Source of the DNA: Achatina immaculata
Lineage: Eukaryota > Mollusca > Gastropoda > Stylommatophora > Achatinidae
DNA length: 64,000 nucleotides
Assembly: GCA_009760885.1 (NCBI GenBank)
Contig: CM019696.1
Location: 42,330,221-42,394,220 of the forward strand
Reading direction: 5' to 3'
Shown here piece after piece: positions 1-11,750 of this stretch. The position numbers and the translations under genes were made by a program. The notes beneath the pieces are model-generated. The model was not told the DNA's origin, made no database searches, and was given only the letters and a program-made list of their open reading frames with translations. The first letter of the stretch is position 1; each line of letters starts with the position of its first letter.

Positions 1-17
1 TTATTAGTTTTACTTAC

Positions 18-141
18 AGCAATTGCCTCCCTTGGAACCAAATGCGAGACAGATGAGTGACACAAGTGAGATGACTAAAGGAATGGAAATAGTAATAAAA
101 TGGAAATCATTGATGTTGTCCAGACGATTTGCCAGCAGTAT
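18..141 (-). CDS. TMEM185: TMEM185-like exon 6 (partial gene)
   Basis: The acceptor is TTTCTCCAG (142-150) and the donor GTAAGTA (11-17). The 124-nt exon encodes 41 residues from ILLANRLDNI to GSKGGNC and leaves one base for the next exon. It matches the human stretch beginning ILLVHKLDG and ending GQKGGNHWW. It contains a hydrophobic segment (ITISIPLVISLVSLICLAF) that is probably the last membrane helix. The next exon, expected to start by completing a Trp codon, is outside the window. Confidence 0.9.
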
Positions 142-189
142 CTGGAGAAACATAAACATTCATTTGTTATTACTGCTGATATAAATCAT

Positions 190-600
190 TTGTTGTGAAT
201 TAGTAAGGTTATGCTAAAGTTAACCCTGTCCTAATAATGTGAATTAGGTCATGCTACACTTTGTACTGATATTGTGAATTAGGTAATGTTAAACTTCATA
301 TTGATGCTGTGAATTAGGTTAAGCTATATTTTATACTGATGTCATGAATTGGGTTATGCTAAATTTTGTACTGATGTTGTGAACTGAGTTATGCTAAATT
401 TTGTACTGATGTTGCAAATTAGGTTATGCTAAATTTTGTACTGTAATGAATTAGGTTATGCTAAATTTTGTATTGATGTTGTGAATTGAGTTATGCTAAA
501 TTTTGTACTGATGTTGTGAACTGAGTTATGCTAAATTTTGTACTGATGTTATGAACTGAGTTATGCTAAATTTTGTACTGATGTTGTGAGTTAGATCATG
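190..600. repeat. Minisatellite, ~35-bp unit
   Basis: About eleven diverged copies of a 35-bp unit containing ttatgctaaattttgtactg. Some copies are shortened, for example near 440. It lies in intron 5 just upstream of exon 6. It has no coding meaning. Confidence 0.85.
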
Positions 601-604
601 CTAT

Positions 605-2385
605 AGACAGAGAACACAGATCTGTTTACTTAAAAACTCTGACCTAGTTCTGTAGCCCAGAAACCTGTAGCAATCAATACTAATTGTAATTGTTATTTTT
701 GTAAAATGTAATGACAGGCTGGTGGACAGATGAGGACATGGAGATCGCTGGCAGGGATGAGGAAAATTTGTTGTGAAACCAATGAATCCAGGACGTGACA
801 AGCCTATGGGTCTTTACAACAATGGCTATTAGAATGGTGTAAACAAAACACAGCCAGCAGACTATAGGTGACAGCACTGTTCCCTCTAAGCTGTGCGCCT
901 GCGCGGCCATGTACAGAAAAAAATCATACCGCACACAAAATTTTTAGAGCTACGCAAAAAGAAAAATGAAGCTGCTATTTTCCAGTTTCCAGACTTTAAT
1001 CCAGGCTATAATTACGATCAAGAAACATACAATGATGTTACATGTTTTTCTTTTACTGTTTTTTCTCCTTGGGAAATGACTTTCGGATCAGATGTCTCAG
1101 CCGCTCTTTTATCTCGTAGTTTCAGTAGTACTGTAGCATAATCACTGAATAAATAAACAAAGAAATCATCATTGCAATTAACTAAATACCAGTAACTGAA
1201 AAGTACAGCAGGTTTATCATGTTATTAAATGTACAGGCCTTTACGGCGTGTGCGCGTGTTACTATGCACACTTGCAAGCACAATATTTTTTTGCACATGG
1301 GCTGAACATTTTGCACACAGACTGCACACCCTTAGAGGGAACACTGGGTGGCGGGGAATGAATATCGTTGAGGCACTCATCAGGTTCCTCATCCCAAAGT
1401 CGGAGTGTCTATGTAGAACTGTCTCAAAGCCATCTGGCCAGCCAGCACTAAATGCTGGCCAGATCTGATGTGGAGAAGGAGCTTAAGTACATCCACCAGA
1501 GGCTGGAAAACAAAGTTTTGGTCAGGCCAGTCACACTGTCTTCATGGCAGTCCAAGCAAGACCATAGTCTGCCCTAGCAAGGAAAGGTGCTGAATTCGGA
1601 GGAGCCCAGCCAAAAGGCGCATCACAAAAATCAGGGTACCACGCATTATCGGTAATGAAATGTTTCTACCTGTAGTTTTTAAACATGGTGCTTGCCCTGT
1701 GAAGACTAACTGGACAAGTGAAGTGCCGGGCCCCCTGCCTTGAAAGAGTCCACCCAGTGCAAATAGAGGTCCTCTCAGTTTGTCTTGTGGAGCTAGGAGA
1801 CATGAGAGTAGAGCTACTGGCCAAAAAATATAACAGTAGAAAACTTCCAAAAAGCAAGAACTTAAATTAATGCAGTGGAATGCTGAGAGTGTCAGCAGTG
1901 TTAGAGATGGCTATAGCAAAAAAGTGGAACTAGAGAACGCACTCTTTGTTGACCAGGTAAGTATATGCTGCATATAGGAGACACACTTAACCAAAGATGC
2001 CACCTTTAAAATCAGAGCCCACCAGTGTTTCAGATCAGATCAACAGGATAGAAGAAAAGGATGAGTACTCACACTTGTTAAGAATAACACCAGTGCATGT
2101 TAGGTGGGAGTGTACATGGAAAGAGCCAAATACCAGGTGATCCATCTAAAAACCAGTAATACAGACTTCCACCTCCTTAACTATTATTGTTCTAATGACC
2201 GCCCACTTGCTTTAGAAACAATCCCACATAGAGACTGATGGTCTGTGGCAATTTTAACAGCCATTCCCAGAGTTGGGGCTATGACCACATAGACAAAAGA
2301 GGAGAGAAAACTGAGAGCTGGCAGGATGATAATGGACTTCTCCTGATCAACTAGCCACTGGATCCCCAACATTTTCCTACTGATC
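605..2385 (+). mobile_element. I-like non-LTR element, 5' region and endonuclease (split by MITE)
   Basis: The part from 1860 to 2350 encodes, with stops, the N-terminal endonuclease of the same I-like element seen on the minus strand at 26735-28440. Visible landmarks are LQWNAESV, ETHLTKD and GDFNSHSQSWGYDH. The 605-866 and 1347-1650 parts are the upstream region, and an inverted copy of them lies at 43002-43617. A hAT-type MITE (875-1346) splits it. It is cut off at about 2385 where an RTE-A copy begins on the other strand. It is inactive because of several stops and the missing reverse transcriptase. Confidence 0.7.
875..1346. mobile_element. hAT-type MITE
   Basis: A 472-bp element with inverted ends CACTGTTCCCTCTAAG and CTTAGAGGGAACACTG. 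It is flanked by 8-bp duplications ggtgacag (867-874) and ggtggcgg (1347-1354). The paralogous sequence at 43002-43617 has no insert and a single ggtagtgg at the same place. It shares ends and interior with the element at 29446-30376. No transposase is encoded. Confidence 0.85.
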
Positions 2386-4192
2386 ACCCATGAGACAGGT
2401 TGTTGTTTTATTGGTTTACTTAATCAACAGCTGTTTCTTCTATGTATATTTTTCCTTCTTGATTAATGAGAAGTTTCGTTAGTCTTTGTTAATTTCAAGA
2501 CCTATTTTGTTAGCCAAGGAAGACAGGAAATCTGTTTTTTTCTTGCATCAATTTCACATTGTTACTGATAAAAGTTATGTCATATGCGTCATCTGCAAAA
2601 TTAAGATCTTCTATTTTGGGTCACATGTGCACAATCAATGCCAGTTTTATCTGTACAGCATCTTTTCATTATAAAGTCTATGGCAATTCCAAAAAGCAAG
2701 GGAGATAATATACCTCCTTGTTTCACGCCTGTTTCAATCTGAAACCACTCGCTCATTCCTTTTTCTGTCTTGACTGCACAAACATATCCGTTGTAGAAAT
2801 CTCTAATGATGTTGACAATTTTAAATGTTATATATAGTCTTAAAATTCTCCACAGTGAATCTCTGTGTATGCTATCAAATGCCTTTTTAAACTCCATGGA
2901 GTTCAGGATTAATGGTTTCTGCTTTTCAATATGTTCTTCGAGTATTATTCTTAGAGTAAAGATCTGATCGAGACAGTTTCTCAAAATCCTGCTTGCTCTT
3001 CTCTCATTGCAATATACACTACATCTTTAATTCTACTCAGAATCACTTTATAAAACACCTTTGACACAACTGATAGTAAGGTTACACCCTCCAGTTATTG
3101 CAGTCACTGAAGTTGCCTTTTTTGGGTTTTAACAATAATTCCCTTTTTCCATTTAGAAGAGACCTTTTCATCTTTCCAAGTTTATTAAACATTCTCTGTA
3201 GTTGGCTCATGTTGTCACTGTTAATAGCTTTTAACATTTCGACTGTTATTTCATCTTCACTTGCAGCTTTGTTGTTAGCCATTAGATTCACTGCTGTTTC
3301 AGTTTCATTCAGTGTAACTTCATCTAAGTTGACATTTAGTTGTGGGACTGGTAATTTGGTTTCAAGATTTATTAATTCACATAGGTGTAGTTGATTAAGT
3401 ATTTCTTGAAAGTGTTCAGCCCATCTTTGCTTTTGGTCTTTACTTGATGTTAATAGGTTGCCTGTTTTGCTAAAGACTGGTCTTTCTCTGGAGGTAATAG
3501 CACCTGTTAGCTTCTTTTGTATGTTATATAGAGTTTTGCTGTCTCCTGTTTTTGCTGCATTTTCTTTTATCTCTTCTATCTGAACTTTTTACTTTATTGT
3601 CTAGTTCTTTGTACGTTGCTTTTGCCAAAACTTTTCCAAGATCTGTCTTTACATTCAACATGGCTAATTTGGCTGGTCGTCTTTCATGTATGTATTTCCA
3701 TGCGTTATATGATATTCATGCTTTTCTACTTGTTAACTGCAGTCCAGCACTTGCTTGTGCCGCCATGATTATGGCTGTGCTGTATGAATTCCATCTATAT
3801 CTATCTCATCTACCTCGCTGAGTGCTGTGAAATGTTTGGTAAGTTCCAGACTGAAATTACTGTTGGTATTCTTGTAGGCTAGGACTGTTTATCTTTCTGA
3901 GTAATTATTTCTTGTGTTGGCTTTTCAGTTTAAGTCTTATCTTCCCTATACACAGATTGTGATCACTGTTGACATCTGCGCCCCTATATGCTCTTACATC
4001 TATCAGAGATATTCTGAATTGTTTTATTTTTATAATATAAAAATGATCTATCTTGTTTCTGGTTTTATCATCTGGAGATATCCATGTTGTTTTATGTATT
4101 TCTTTGTGTGGGAATACCGTTCCTCCAATGACCATGCCCTCTGTTAGACATAGTTCATGTAATCTTTCTCCGTTCTGATTTATTGTATCAAA
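2386..4192 (-). mobile_element. RTE-A copy, degenerate (EN end to RT)
   Basis: On the minus strand this encodes pieces of an endonuclease plus reverse transcriptase element. Pieces seen are the endonuclease end (KTTWISPDDKTRNKIDHF near 4060), the linker (NLMANNKAASEDEITVEML near 3250), RT motif A (FKKAFDSIHRDSLW near 2880) and RT motif B (ETGVKQGGILSPLLFGI near 2720). The polymerase motif region is present but broken. The same family occurs at 9942, 29672, 31140, 50062 and 55797. RTE-like assignment rests on the EN-RT layout and the short-repeat 3' tail of other copies. Confidence 0.75.
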
Positions 4193-4403
4193 TACCCTGG
4201 AGAGACACACAAAAAAAACCCCAAAAAACAAATGAAGAAGTCTTCAAATCCAGAACAAAGAAAACCAATGAAAATGATAAGAAAAAGACAATAACATTTT
4301 CTTGGACATGTCATGAGAAGACAGAAGCTAGAGAATCTAGTAATCACTGGAAAATTCCAGGGGAAAAGGAAGACAGGAGGGCCAACATCAACAGTTATGG
4401 TCT
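4192..4403 (+). mobile_element. RTE-D fragment (RT C-terminus)
   Basis: In one frame it reads FLGHVMRRQKLENLVITGK followed by a basic GKRKTG stretch, the conserved tail of RTE-type polyproteins. It runs directly into the 42-bp minisatellite. The same family is seen at 14430, 53810 and 59870. Confidence 0.6.
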
Positions 4404-4783
4404 TATTATGAAGAACATGGGTTCTCCCAACCATCTGGTACATCTTATTATGAAGAACATGGGTTCTCCCAACCATCTGGTAATTCTTATTATGAAGAAC
4501 ATGGGTTCTCCCAACCATCTGTTACATCTTATTATGAAGAACATGGGTTCTCCCAACTATCTGGTACATCTTATTATGAAGAACATGGGTTCTCCCAACC
4601 ATCTGGTACATCCTATTATGAAGAACATGGGTTCTCCCAACCATCTGGTACATCCTATTATGAAGAACATGGGTTCTCCCAACCATCTGGTACATCTTAT
4701 TATGAAGAACATGGATTCTCCCAACCATCTGGTACATCTTATTATGAAGAACATGGGTTCTCCCAACCATCTGGTACACCTCC
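4401..4783 (+). repeat. 42-bp minisatellite derived from RTE-C reverse transcriptase
   Basis: About nine copies of a 42-bp unit that reads in frame as IMKNMGSPNHLVHL. The intact RTE-C copy at 21514-22491 has IMEKMGFLTHLVQL at the matching place, just before LYLDQQAAVR. This array is likewise followed by LYQDQQAAVR. The unit is therefore a tandem amplification of 14 codons of the reverse transcriptase. The array keeps an open frame because 42 is a multiple of three. Confidence 0.85.
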
Positions 4784-6295
4784 TCTCCAAACTGTACCAA
4801 GACCAGCAAGCAGCTGTGAGGCTAGATGGTGAAACATCAGGTTGGTTTGACGTACAAATGGGAGTAAGACAAGGATGTATCCTTTCTCCATACTTGTTTA
4901 ACATCTACACTGAAAACATAACTAGGAATGTAAGAGACGAACAGTAAACAGCTACATTTGACTCTTTTAACACTGGGGGTGACTAGATTCCTGAAACTGG
5001 ACACATCCTTGATACAGTCCTTCTATCAAACAAGGACTGCAACAGTTGATTCTCTCAACCAAAAGAAAAGCAAAGCTCAGAACCTCTTCTTAAATACCAA
5101 CAAAACCAAAGGAATAATAACTGACACAATTAGAAGCTCAGAACTTATTCTTAAACACCAACAAAACCAAAGCAATGATAAGTGATAAAATGAAAAGCTC
5201 AGAACATATTCTTAAACACCAACAAAACCAAAGCAATGATAAATGATAAAATGAGAAGCTCAGAACATATTCTTAAACACCAACAAAACCAAAGTAATGA
5301 TAAGTGATAAAATGAAAAACTCAGAACATATTCTTAAACACCAACAAAACCAAAGCAATGATAAGTGATAAAATGAAAAGCTCAGAACATATTCTTAAAC
5401 ACCAACAAAACCAAAGTAATGATAAGTGATAAAATGAAAAGCTCAGAACATATTCTTAAACACCAACAAAACCAAAGTAATGATAAGTGATAAAATGAAA
5501 AGCTCAGAACATATTCTTAAACACCAACAAAACCAAAGTAATGATAAGTGATAAAATGTGAAGCTCAGAACATATTCTTAAACACCAACAAAACCAAAGT
5601 AATGATAAGTGATAAAATGAAAAGCTCAGAACATATTCTTAAACACCAACAAAACCAAAGTAATGATAAGCAATAAAATGAGAAACCCAAACTAAACTGG
5701 ACCAGAAAATGTAAATAAATGTGAACCTTTAGCTTCAATCATAACCACCAACGGTGACTATACAGTGGAAAGCAGGTGCATGGCAGAAACTAGAACAAAT
5801 GATGAGTACGTGGCAAGACACCAACAAGAAAACAAAGTTATGTTTACTAAGAGCTTACATACTCCCAATGGCAACATATGGATATGAAACATGGACAATT
5901 AACAAATCACTAGAAAAGAGAATAACAGCATTTGAAATTAAATGTTACAGACCAGAACTTAGAATATGAATAGAAGGAAAATCATATATCGAGATACTAA
6001 TGGGATTAGGTGCCGCAGACAACTGCCTTGTTAACATCATAAAAATTAGAAAGCTGAGATACTTTGGTCACATCAAGAGACATAATACCTTAGAGAGGTT
6101 GATAGTAGAAGGCATAGTGCCTGGCAGAAGAGAAATGGGATGACCTCACCGAAGGTGGACTCAGGACATCACATAAAGTGAATGTGTCACTGCGAGATGC
6201 TGGTCAACTTGCACAAGATCATACTGCACTCAGGGAGGTGGTGAAAGGGACAGCGTTCTGGAAAGGACATGTCACATGAATGAACGCAAAGGTCA
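4784..6295 (+). mobile_element. RTE-C copy with two internally amplified segments
   Basis: Plus-strand reverse transcriptase remnant. RT motif B (MGVRQGCILSPYLFNIYTE) is at 4858-4914. A degraded catalytic region with DTVLLS follows near 5010, then the 61-bp array. After that come AYILPMATYGYETWT (5851-5895) and the FGHIKRH tail near 6065. It ends near 6290 with a short tail resembling tgaatgaa. Stops and frame changes make it inactive. Confidence 0.8.
5081..5690 (+). repeat. 61-bp minisatellite derived from RTE-C reverse transcriptase
   Basis: About ten copies of a 61-bp unit containing accaacaaaaccaaag. The first unit reads AQNLFLNTNKTKGIITD and matches EQNLYLNSNKTKLVTTD in the RTE-C copy at 21514-22491. 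Because 61 is not a multiple of three, later copies shift frame. Copies after the second are almost identical. Confidence 0.85.
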
Positions 6296-6539
6296 ACAGA
6301 AAAATATCTTAGTGGACTAAGTGGCATGGAAAGAGAAAAGCATCTGAATTAATCAGAAACACCAAGGACCAGACAAGATGTAGATGCATGATCACAAAAA
6401 CTATCAAGCACAGCATGTAATAATAATAACTTCATAAACATACTCTAACTGTTACAACAAATCTAAAGCTGGGAGGAAAGTACAAATTTAAGAGAGACAG
6501 ATAATCAAATTCAAAAGATACTACAACTGTCTAAAGTTC

Positions 6540-6915
6540 AAAGAGTGAATAATACTTTTAAGTATTAGGTGGGATGGAAGGGTATTCCTCAAGTGAGCAG
6601 CATAGTAGGAAAGACGTTTCTTGTATAAGATCAAGCGTAGGTTTTTAGAGCAACAACTGTTACTGGCACTGACTGTTTGGGATTAGATTTAATCAGGGGC
6701 CACAAATAGGCTGGATCAATCTGAGGCAGAATTTTATGAAGTAATGTCCCTTGTTTGAAAATTCGTCTATATGAGAGATATACTTGTAAGCTGTTTGTGG
6801 TGGGTGCTTGCCACTAATAAGATGTACTGCTTGTTTCTGAAGTGAATACAGCCCTTTCATGTTAGATGCTGAACAACCACCCCAAAGTGTGGAACAGTAG
6901 TCTAAGTGTGTTCAT
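6540..6915 (-). mobile_element. CR1-like RT C-terminal fragment
   Basis: The minus strand reads YCSTLWGGCSASNMKGLYSL followed by QKQAVHLISGKH. This resembles the C-terminal part of the CR1-like element at 25970-26050 (YCSTVWDGCSMSNMKRLYSL). It is a short, stop-containing remnant. The bases before it (6296-6539) hold nothing I recognise. Confidence 0.65.
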
Positions 6916-7734
6916 TCATCTTTGTGACATATAGTATGTTTTCTCTGTGTCTTGGTAGATAAAATGCCTAATTGTGACAAATCTGATAAAACGTTGTAGG
7001 CTACAAGTTTTATCACACTTTGAATATGCAGGTTCTAAATTTATAAGAAGTTTGTGGTTCAGTTTTACAAAAACACAGAAAATGTGAGGAAAGTAGGCAA
7101 GAACAGAAGTGACAGAAAGTAAGATCAGTACACAGAAATAATTCAATATTTCAGCAAAAGTCTTTTTCTAGGATCACATACAGAAGCAACAAAACACATT
7201 AGATGAAAAATTAAACACTTGGCTTTTTTGGTATCCTTACTGTCAGAAAGATGCACCCAAATTGTGGCCAAACAGAAAATGCCATGAGGAATGCACAAAG
7301 TGGAAACAGACAACTGGCTGAGAAATAAGATGAAAGGACCATGACAAATGGTACCAGATGATAAACAATATGGCATTTTGCCCCAGACGGGCTCAGCTTG
7401 CTCCCATTATATAAATATGGTCTAAACACAAACCACCCACAAGATGCAGATAATAAAAATGTAGAAACGATATGGGGAGATAAGGAGGAGTGAATGAAGG
7501 AAGGTTCAGAATGAACAGAGATCACTGAAAGGACAAGACTGCTAGCATAGGATGCTTAGACAAGGAAGCTATCAAAACTCTCTAGTGGCTAGAGAATAAG
7601 GACAGACAAGGCCTCAAAGTTAACCTTAAATTGTCTGCACTGAGAGTGAGAAAATGCAGCAAAGTGAGTGGGCCTATGACAAGAAACTTGGGCATCAACA
7701 GCATAAATAAAAAGAGGTAGCAAACAGGTAGAAG
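6916..7734. other. Intronic stretch, nothing recognised
   Basis: AT-rich intron 5 sequence. Open frames are short on both strands and none resembles a known domain. No repeat structure is evident. Confidence 0.5.
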
Positions 7735-8012
7735 AACTTAATATTGAAGAAGGCTGGATAGTAAAGAGGATTAAACAGAGAAAACATTCTGGACACATTA
7801 AACGTCATGATAACCTAGAGAAGACCATCTTGGAAGGATACTTAATGGGAAAAAGAAAAAAGAGGAAGACCAAGGCGAAGATGGCTGCAAGACATCATTG
7901 ATAATCTGCAAATGGATGCATCAGCAGCAGGCCATCTTGCTTACAACCGAGAGGCCTACAGGAGAGCTGTTAGGGAGGCAAAGTTCCGCAAGGGACATGC
8001 AAATGACTGACT
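7735..8012 (+). mobile_element. RTE-C 3' end fragment
   Basis: It begins with ELNIEEGW, followed by HSGHIKRHDNLEKTILEGY and MGKRK. This is the C-terminal tail of the RTE-C polyprotein, and the same tail lies on the minus strand at 21250-21530. It ends at the tgactgactg tail near 8010. Confidence 0.75.
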
Positions 8013-8118
8013 GTGCAAACAGCAGTTCAAAGAAAGTTAAATTTATTGCTAATTCCAGCTGGTGGAGACGGCCAACCAGGAAAATAAGATGCTGTTCCAG
8101 AGCTTTCCAAGATCTTCA

Positions 8119-8510
8119 TTAGAAGAACAAGAGAGGACTGCAGTGATAGAAATGTCCAATTTTTCTTGGTTGTTGTATTGACAGAAGTGCCTTGTTACTA
8201 GTAGCAGTGCCTTCATGGAAATATTGTTCAGATGTTGGTGAAACTGATCTTCTAAGTGTAAGCCAGCATCCCCCTATATATTTCATATAGCACTGCTTAT
8301 ACACAGTGCCATAAATGACACTGCAAGAAATGCAGGCAAAGCTCTCCTGAATTGGTAATATGGACTTTGGGAAGCAGATATAATTTGTCTCAATAACAAA
8401 TGAACAAGTACAACACCTTGGGTGATCACAATGTTTAGTACCAGATAAAGTCATTTCTGCTGACTTTAGGAAACTTCTAATAGGTTCTTGTCTCATCTGT
8501 ATGCCATCAG
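8119..8510 (-). mobile_element. Penelope-like element fragment, GIY-YIG endonuclease
   Basis: A 125-codon minus-strand frame shows the linker motif CDHPRCCTC, then CISCSVIYGTVYKQC and MKYIGGCWLTLRR. This order (Cys-rich linker, VIY, about ten residues, YIG, then an Arg) is that of the GIY-YIG endonuclease of Penelope-like retroelements. No reverse transcriptase is seen nearby, so it is a 3' fragment. The frame is open over the domain, but a start context is lacking. Confidence 0.7.
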
Positions 8511-8739
8511 TGGAGGTTCCACATAAAGTTCACATGTATCATGATCAGTCTGGATGAAATGGAGATGATGAAACAAGACATTCTTTACTATCAAGCTGTA
8601 GGGGTGCTACATAAGTACCAGTTTTACTTTGTCTTAGCTGTAAAATGGTTTAGGAATGATGGCTTGTTGTCTTGAGACATGGCTGATGCAGCTCCAGGAC
8701 AAAGTGAGAACATGTTCCAGACAGCCATGTTGGCAAATA

Positions 8740-8925
8740 GAAATCCAACACTCTGTGGGCTTGATCATGAAACTCAAAGATCTTTAGCAGATAAATGTAA
8801 ATCCAACATTCTGTGGGCCTGATCATGGAACTCAAAGATCTTTAGCATATAAATGTAAATCCAACAATCTGTGGGCTTGATCATGGAACTCAAAGATCTT
8901 TAGCATGTAAATGTCACAGCCAAAG
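8740..8925. repeat. Three-copy ~58-bp tandem repeat
   Basis: Three copies of a unit containing tgtgggcttgatcatggaac and ctcaaagatctttagca. The flanks (8511-8739 and 8926-9470) hold nothing I recognise. Confidence 0.8.
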
Positions 8926-9477
8926 GAGCTGAAAAAAAAAAGGAATAGAGTTCTTGCACGATCCAGGGTGAGAGGAGTATAAGAGATAGATATGAGAATC
9001 AATGGGTTTATAGCAGACTGAAGTGTTAAGTCCTGAAGGACCGGCAGTGATGGCAAATGTCAAGAAAGTTTACAGAAGTTATAGAGACATGGGAGGTTTA
9101 AAGAATCACTGGAATAGATTCTTAACAAAACTGATAAAATTCTAGTTGTCAAGTTCTTTTTTAACAAAAGACACCATCCTTTCATTCCTACATCCACTAT
9201 TCTACGCCTTAATGACTTGTCCTCAAACTCAACTTCTCTGGCTTCAGTGGCCTTATTTCAACTAGATCAGTGGTGTGACCATGGGGACCAAAATGGATCC
9301 TAGCTATGCATGTCTATTTTTGGGTCATTTCAAACACAAAGCAGCTCTGCTGACTCTTAGAATGACATATAAAATGCTTCATTACAGGAAGAAATTGAGT
9401 TTTTTTACGGTGACTGACGCTGATTTTTGAAAGGTCTCAGCTTGCTGACTTTCAGAAAATGCTATGGCAGGTGAGAG

Positions 9478-9862
9478 AAATGTTACAGCAACAGATGTAA
9501 CTGTCTGACTACAGAAAAGTGATGCATATCTTTATAACAGCAGCAAATGTAACTGTCTGACTAGAGTAAAGTGATGCACTTCTTTATAACAGCAGCAGAT
9601 GTAACTGTCTGGATAGAGAAAAGTGATGCACATCTTTATAACAGCAGCAGATGTAACTGTCTGGATAGAGGAAAGTGATGCATATCTTTATAACAGCAGC
9701 AGATGTAACTGTCTGGCTAGAGGAAAGTGATGCACATCTTTATAACAGCAGCAGATGTAAATGTCTGACTAGAGGAAAGTGATGCACATCTTTATAACAG
9801 CAGCAGATGTAAATGTCTGGCTAGAGTAAAGTGATGCACATCTTTATAACAGCAGCAGACGT
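9478..9862. repeat. Minisatellite, 52-bp unit
   Basis: Seven to eight copies of a 52-bp unit containing tttataacagcagcagatgt, diverged by a few per cent. Confidence 0.85.
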
Positions 9863-9941
9863 AACTGACAAAATATGAGAGTCCCACTATAAAATGGTTA
9901 TGGCATAACAAAGTTAATTATATGTCTACATTATATTGTCA

Positions 9942-10800
9942 GCATCTTACATCTTTCCTGTGCCATTAAAGTCACATATGGCTCACATAGCTGTTTGCCA
10001 AGTTTTCCTGTTTTCTGAGTATTTCAGCTTCATCATACTGGCTTCTCTTAACAATGTCCTCTTTAGAATTTCACGTGGTCAACCTCTTTTTCTTCAGCCT
10101 GTTGTGTTCCACTTGATAGCTTGTTTTGGTATTCTCTGATTGTTTCTTCTAATCACATGGCCAACATATGTCCATCTTCTTTTTCTAATCATCCATGAAA
10201 CAGGTTGTTGTTTGCTCATCTGTCTTATCTGTGTTGTTCTTAAATTCATTGCACTTTATACCAAGTACTTTCCTTGGGCATTTGTTTTCAAAATAGTCTA
10301 ATTACTTGTCTATTTCTTTAGTTGATTTCCAACTTTCTCATGTATAAATGAGGGTGGATATCACATTTGAACTGAATGATCTTAACTTGGTTTTTGTGCT
10401 TATAACTTCTAAATTCCATGTTCTCAAGATTTCTGAACGACAATGCTGCCTTTGCAATTCTAACTTCCTTCCTGGTGTCACCATCCTGGTCTACGTAGCT
10501 GCCAAGGTATGCAAATTGGTTTACTTCATCAACAGCTGTTCCCTCTACATATATTTTTCCTTCTTGATTAATGAGAAATTTAATTATTTTTGTTCTGTCT
10601 TTGTTAATTTCAAGATATATTCTGCTAGCCAAGGAAGACAGGGAATCTTTTTTTTCCTGCATTGATTTCACATTGTCATTGATAAGAGTTATGTCATCTG
10701 CAAAGTCATGATTTGGGTCCCACGTACCAAATCAATGCCCATTTTACCTGTACAGTATCTTTTCATGATAAAGTCTATGGCAATTCAAAAAGGATCTACA
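9942..10800 (-). mobile_element. RTE-A 3' part, 5' truncated
   Basis: The minus strand reads SLASRIYLEINKDRTKIIKF, then VDEVNQFAYLGSYVDQDGDT near 10500. These are the thumb region and downstream part of the RTE-A reverse transcriptase. Its 3' end at about 9942 shows the family tail gatgtaagatgc. It is truncated at about 10800, next to an RTE-B insertion. Confidence 0.75.
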
Positions 10801-10812
10801 CTATTTGCATCT

Positions 10813-11646
10813 CTCTCTCTCTGAACCTTAAGTGCCCAGGGCACATGGGGCTTCCGCAAGGGTTTTCCACAAATGCCTGTCCTTCGCCTTTTTTTCTGCT
10901 CTTGCCCAGGTGAGCCTTCTATTGCTCAACATCCTTTCTGTTGTTCTTCTCCATGTCTCTTTTGGTCTACCCTTACTTCTGTTCCCCTGTGGTGTCCATC
11001 TTAGTGCTATTTTTGGTAGTGAGTTGTCAGTCATTCGGAGCACATGTCCCAACCATCGCCAGCGTCTTTCCTCAATAATTGTTGTCAGTGGCTTCATCTG
11101 CATTTCTGCTAATAAGATGTTATTTCTTATGGTGTTTGGCCAAAATATTTTTCTAATTCTTCGTAAACATTTAGTCTGGAAAGAATTTAACTTGTTTTCT
11201 ATGGTTTTGGTGATTTTCCAGCATTCACTTCCACAGAGTAGTACACTTAGAACATTACTCTTAAATATCCTGATTTTCATATTTATGCTTAGTTTTTTTG
11301 ATTTCCGTATAGTCTGCAGCATTGCAAAAGCCTGGTTTGCTCTAGTAAGTCTGCTGTTGATGTCCTCTGTGCTGTCTCCATTTTCTACTACTCTGCTGCC
11401 AAGGTATACAAATTCGTTGACCTCCTCCACTAACTTGTTATCTACTTTGAGTACATTTCTGTTGTTCACATTTTGTTTCATTAACTTTGTCTTTCCTACG
11501 TCGATCTTTAGTCCTATGTTATTTGCATTCTGAGTTAGCTTGTTTATTTTCACTTGCATATCTTTGTGACTGCTTGATAACAGACAAATGTCGTCCGCAA
11601 AGTCAAGGTCCTCCAGCACTGTGTCAAGGGTCCATTGTAATCCTTG
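10813..11646 (-). mobile_element. RTE-B copy, 5' truncated, with 9-bp target duplication
   Basis: One open minus-strand frame of 263 codons (10828-11619) carries LEDLDFADDICLLSSSHKDM, the intact polymerase box (FADD), followed by VNEFVYLGSRVVENGD and GHVLRMTDNSLPKIALRW. The 3' end is an (AG)n run. The flanking duplication tttgcatct occurs at 10804-10812 and 11647-11655. Only the C-terminal half of the reverse transcriptase remains, so it is dead, but it is young because the frame is unbroken. Confidence 0.9.
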
Positions 11647-11750
11647 TTTGCATCTACATTAAGATAAATTTGTTTTCAGTTTTCTTTTCTTTCTCTTGCA
11701 TTATTATTTATTCTAGTATATTTATTTTTACACACAGCAGTATTTATATC

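Noticed and set aside
4183..4947. 254-codon plus-strand protein with repeats
   Set aside because: A chance fusion of an RTE-D fragment, the 42-bp array and an RTE-C fragment, not a host gene.
10832..11533. 233-codon hydrophobic plus-strand frame
   Set aside because: It is the antisense of the RTE-B reverse transcriptase, and the same antisense frame appears in every RTE-B copy.
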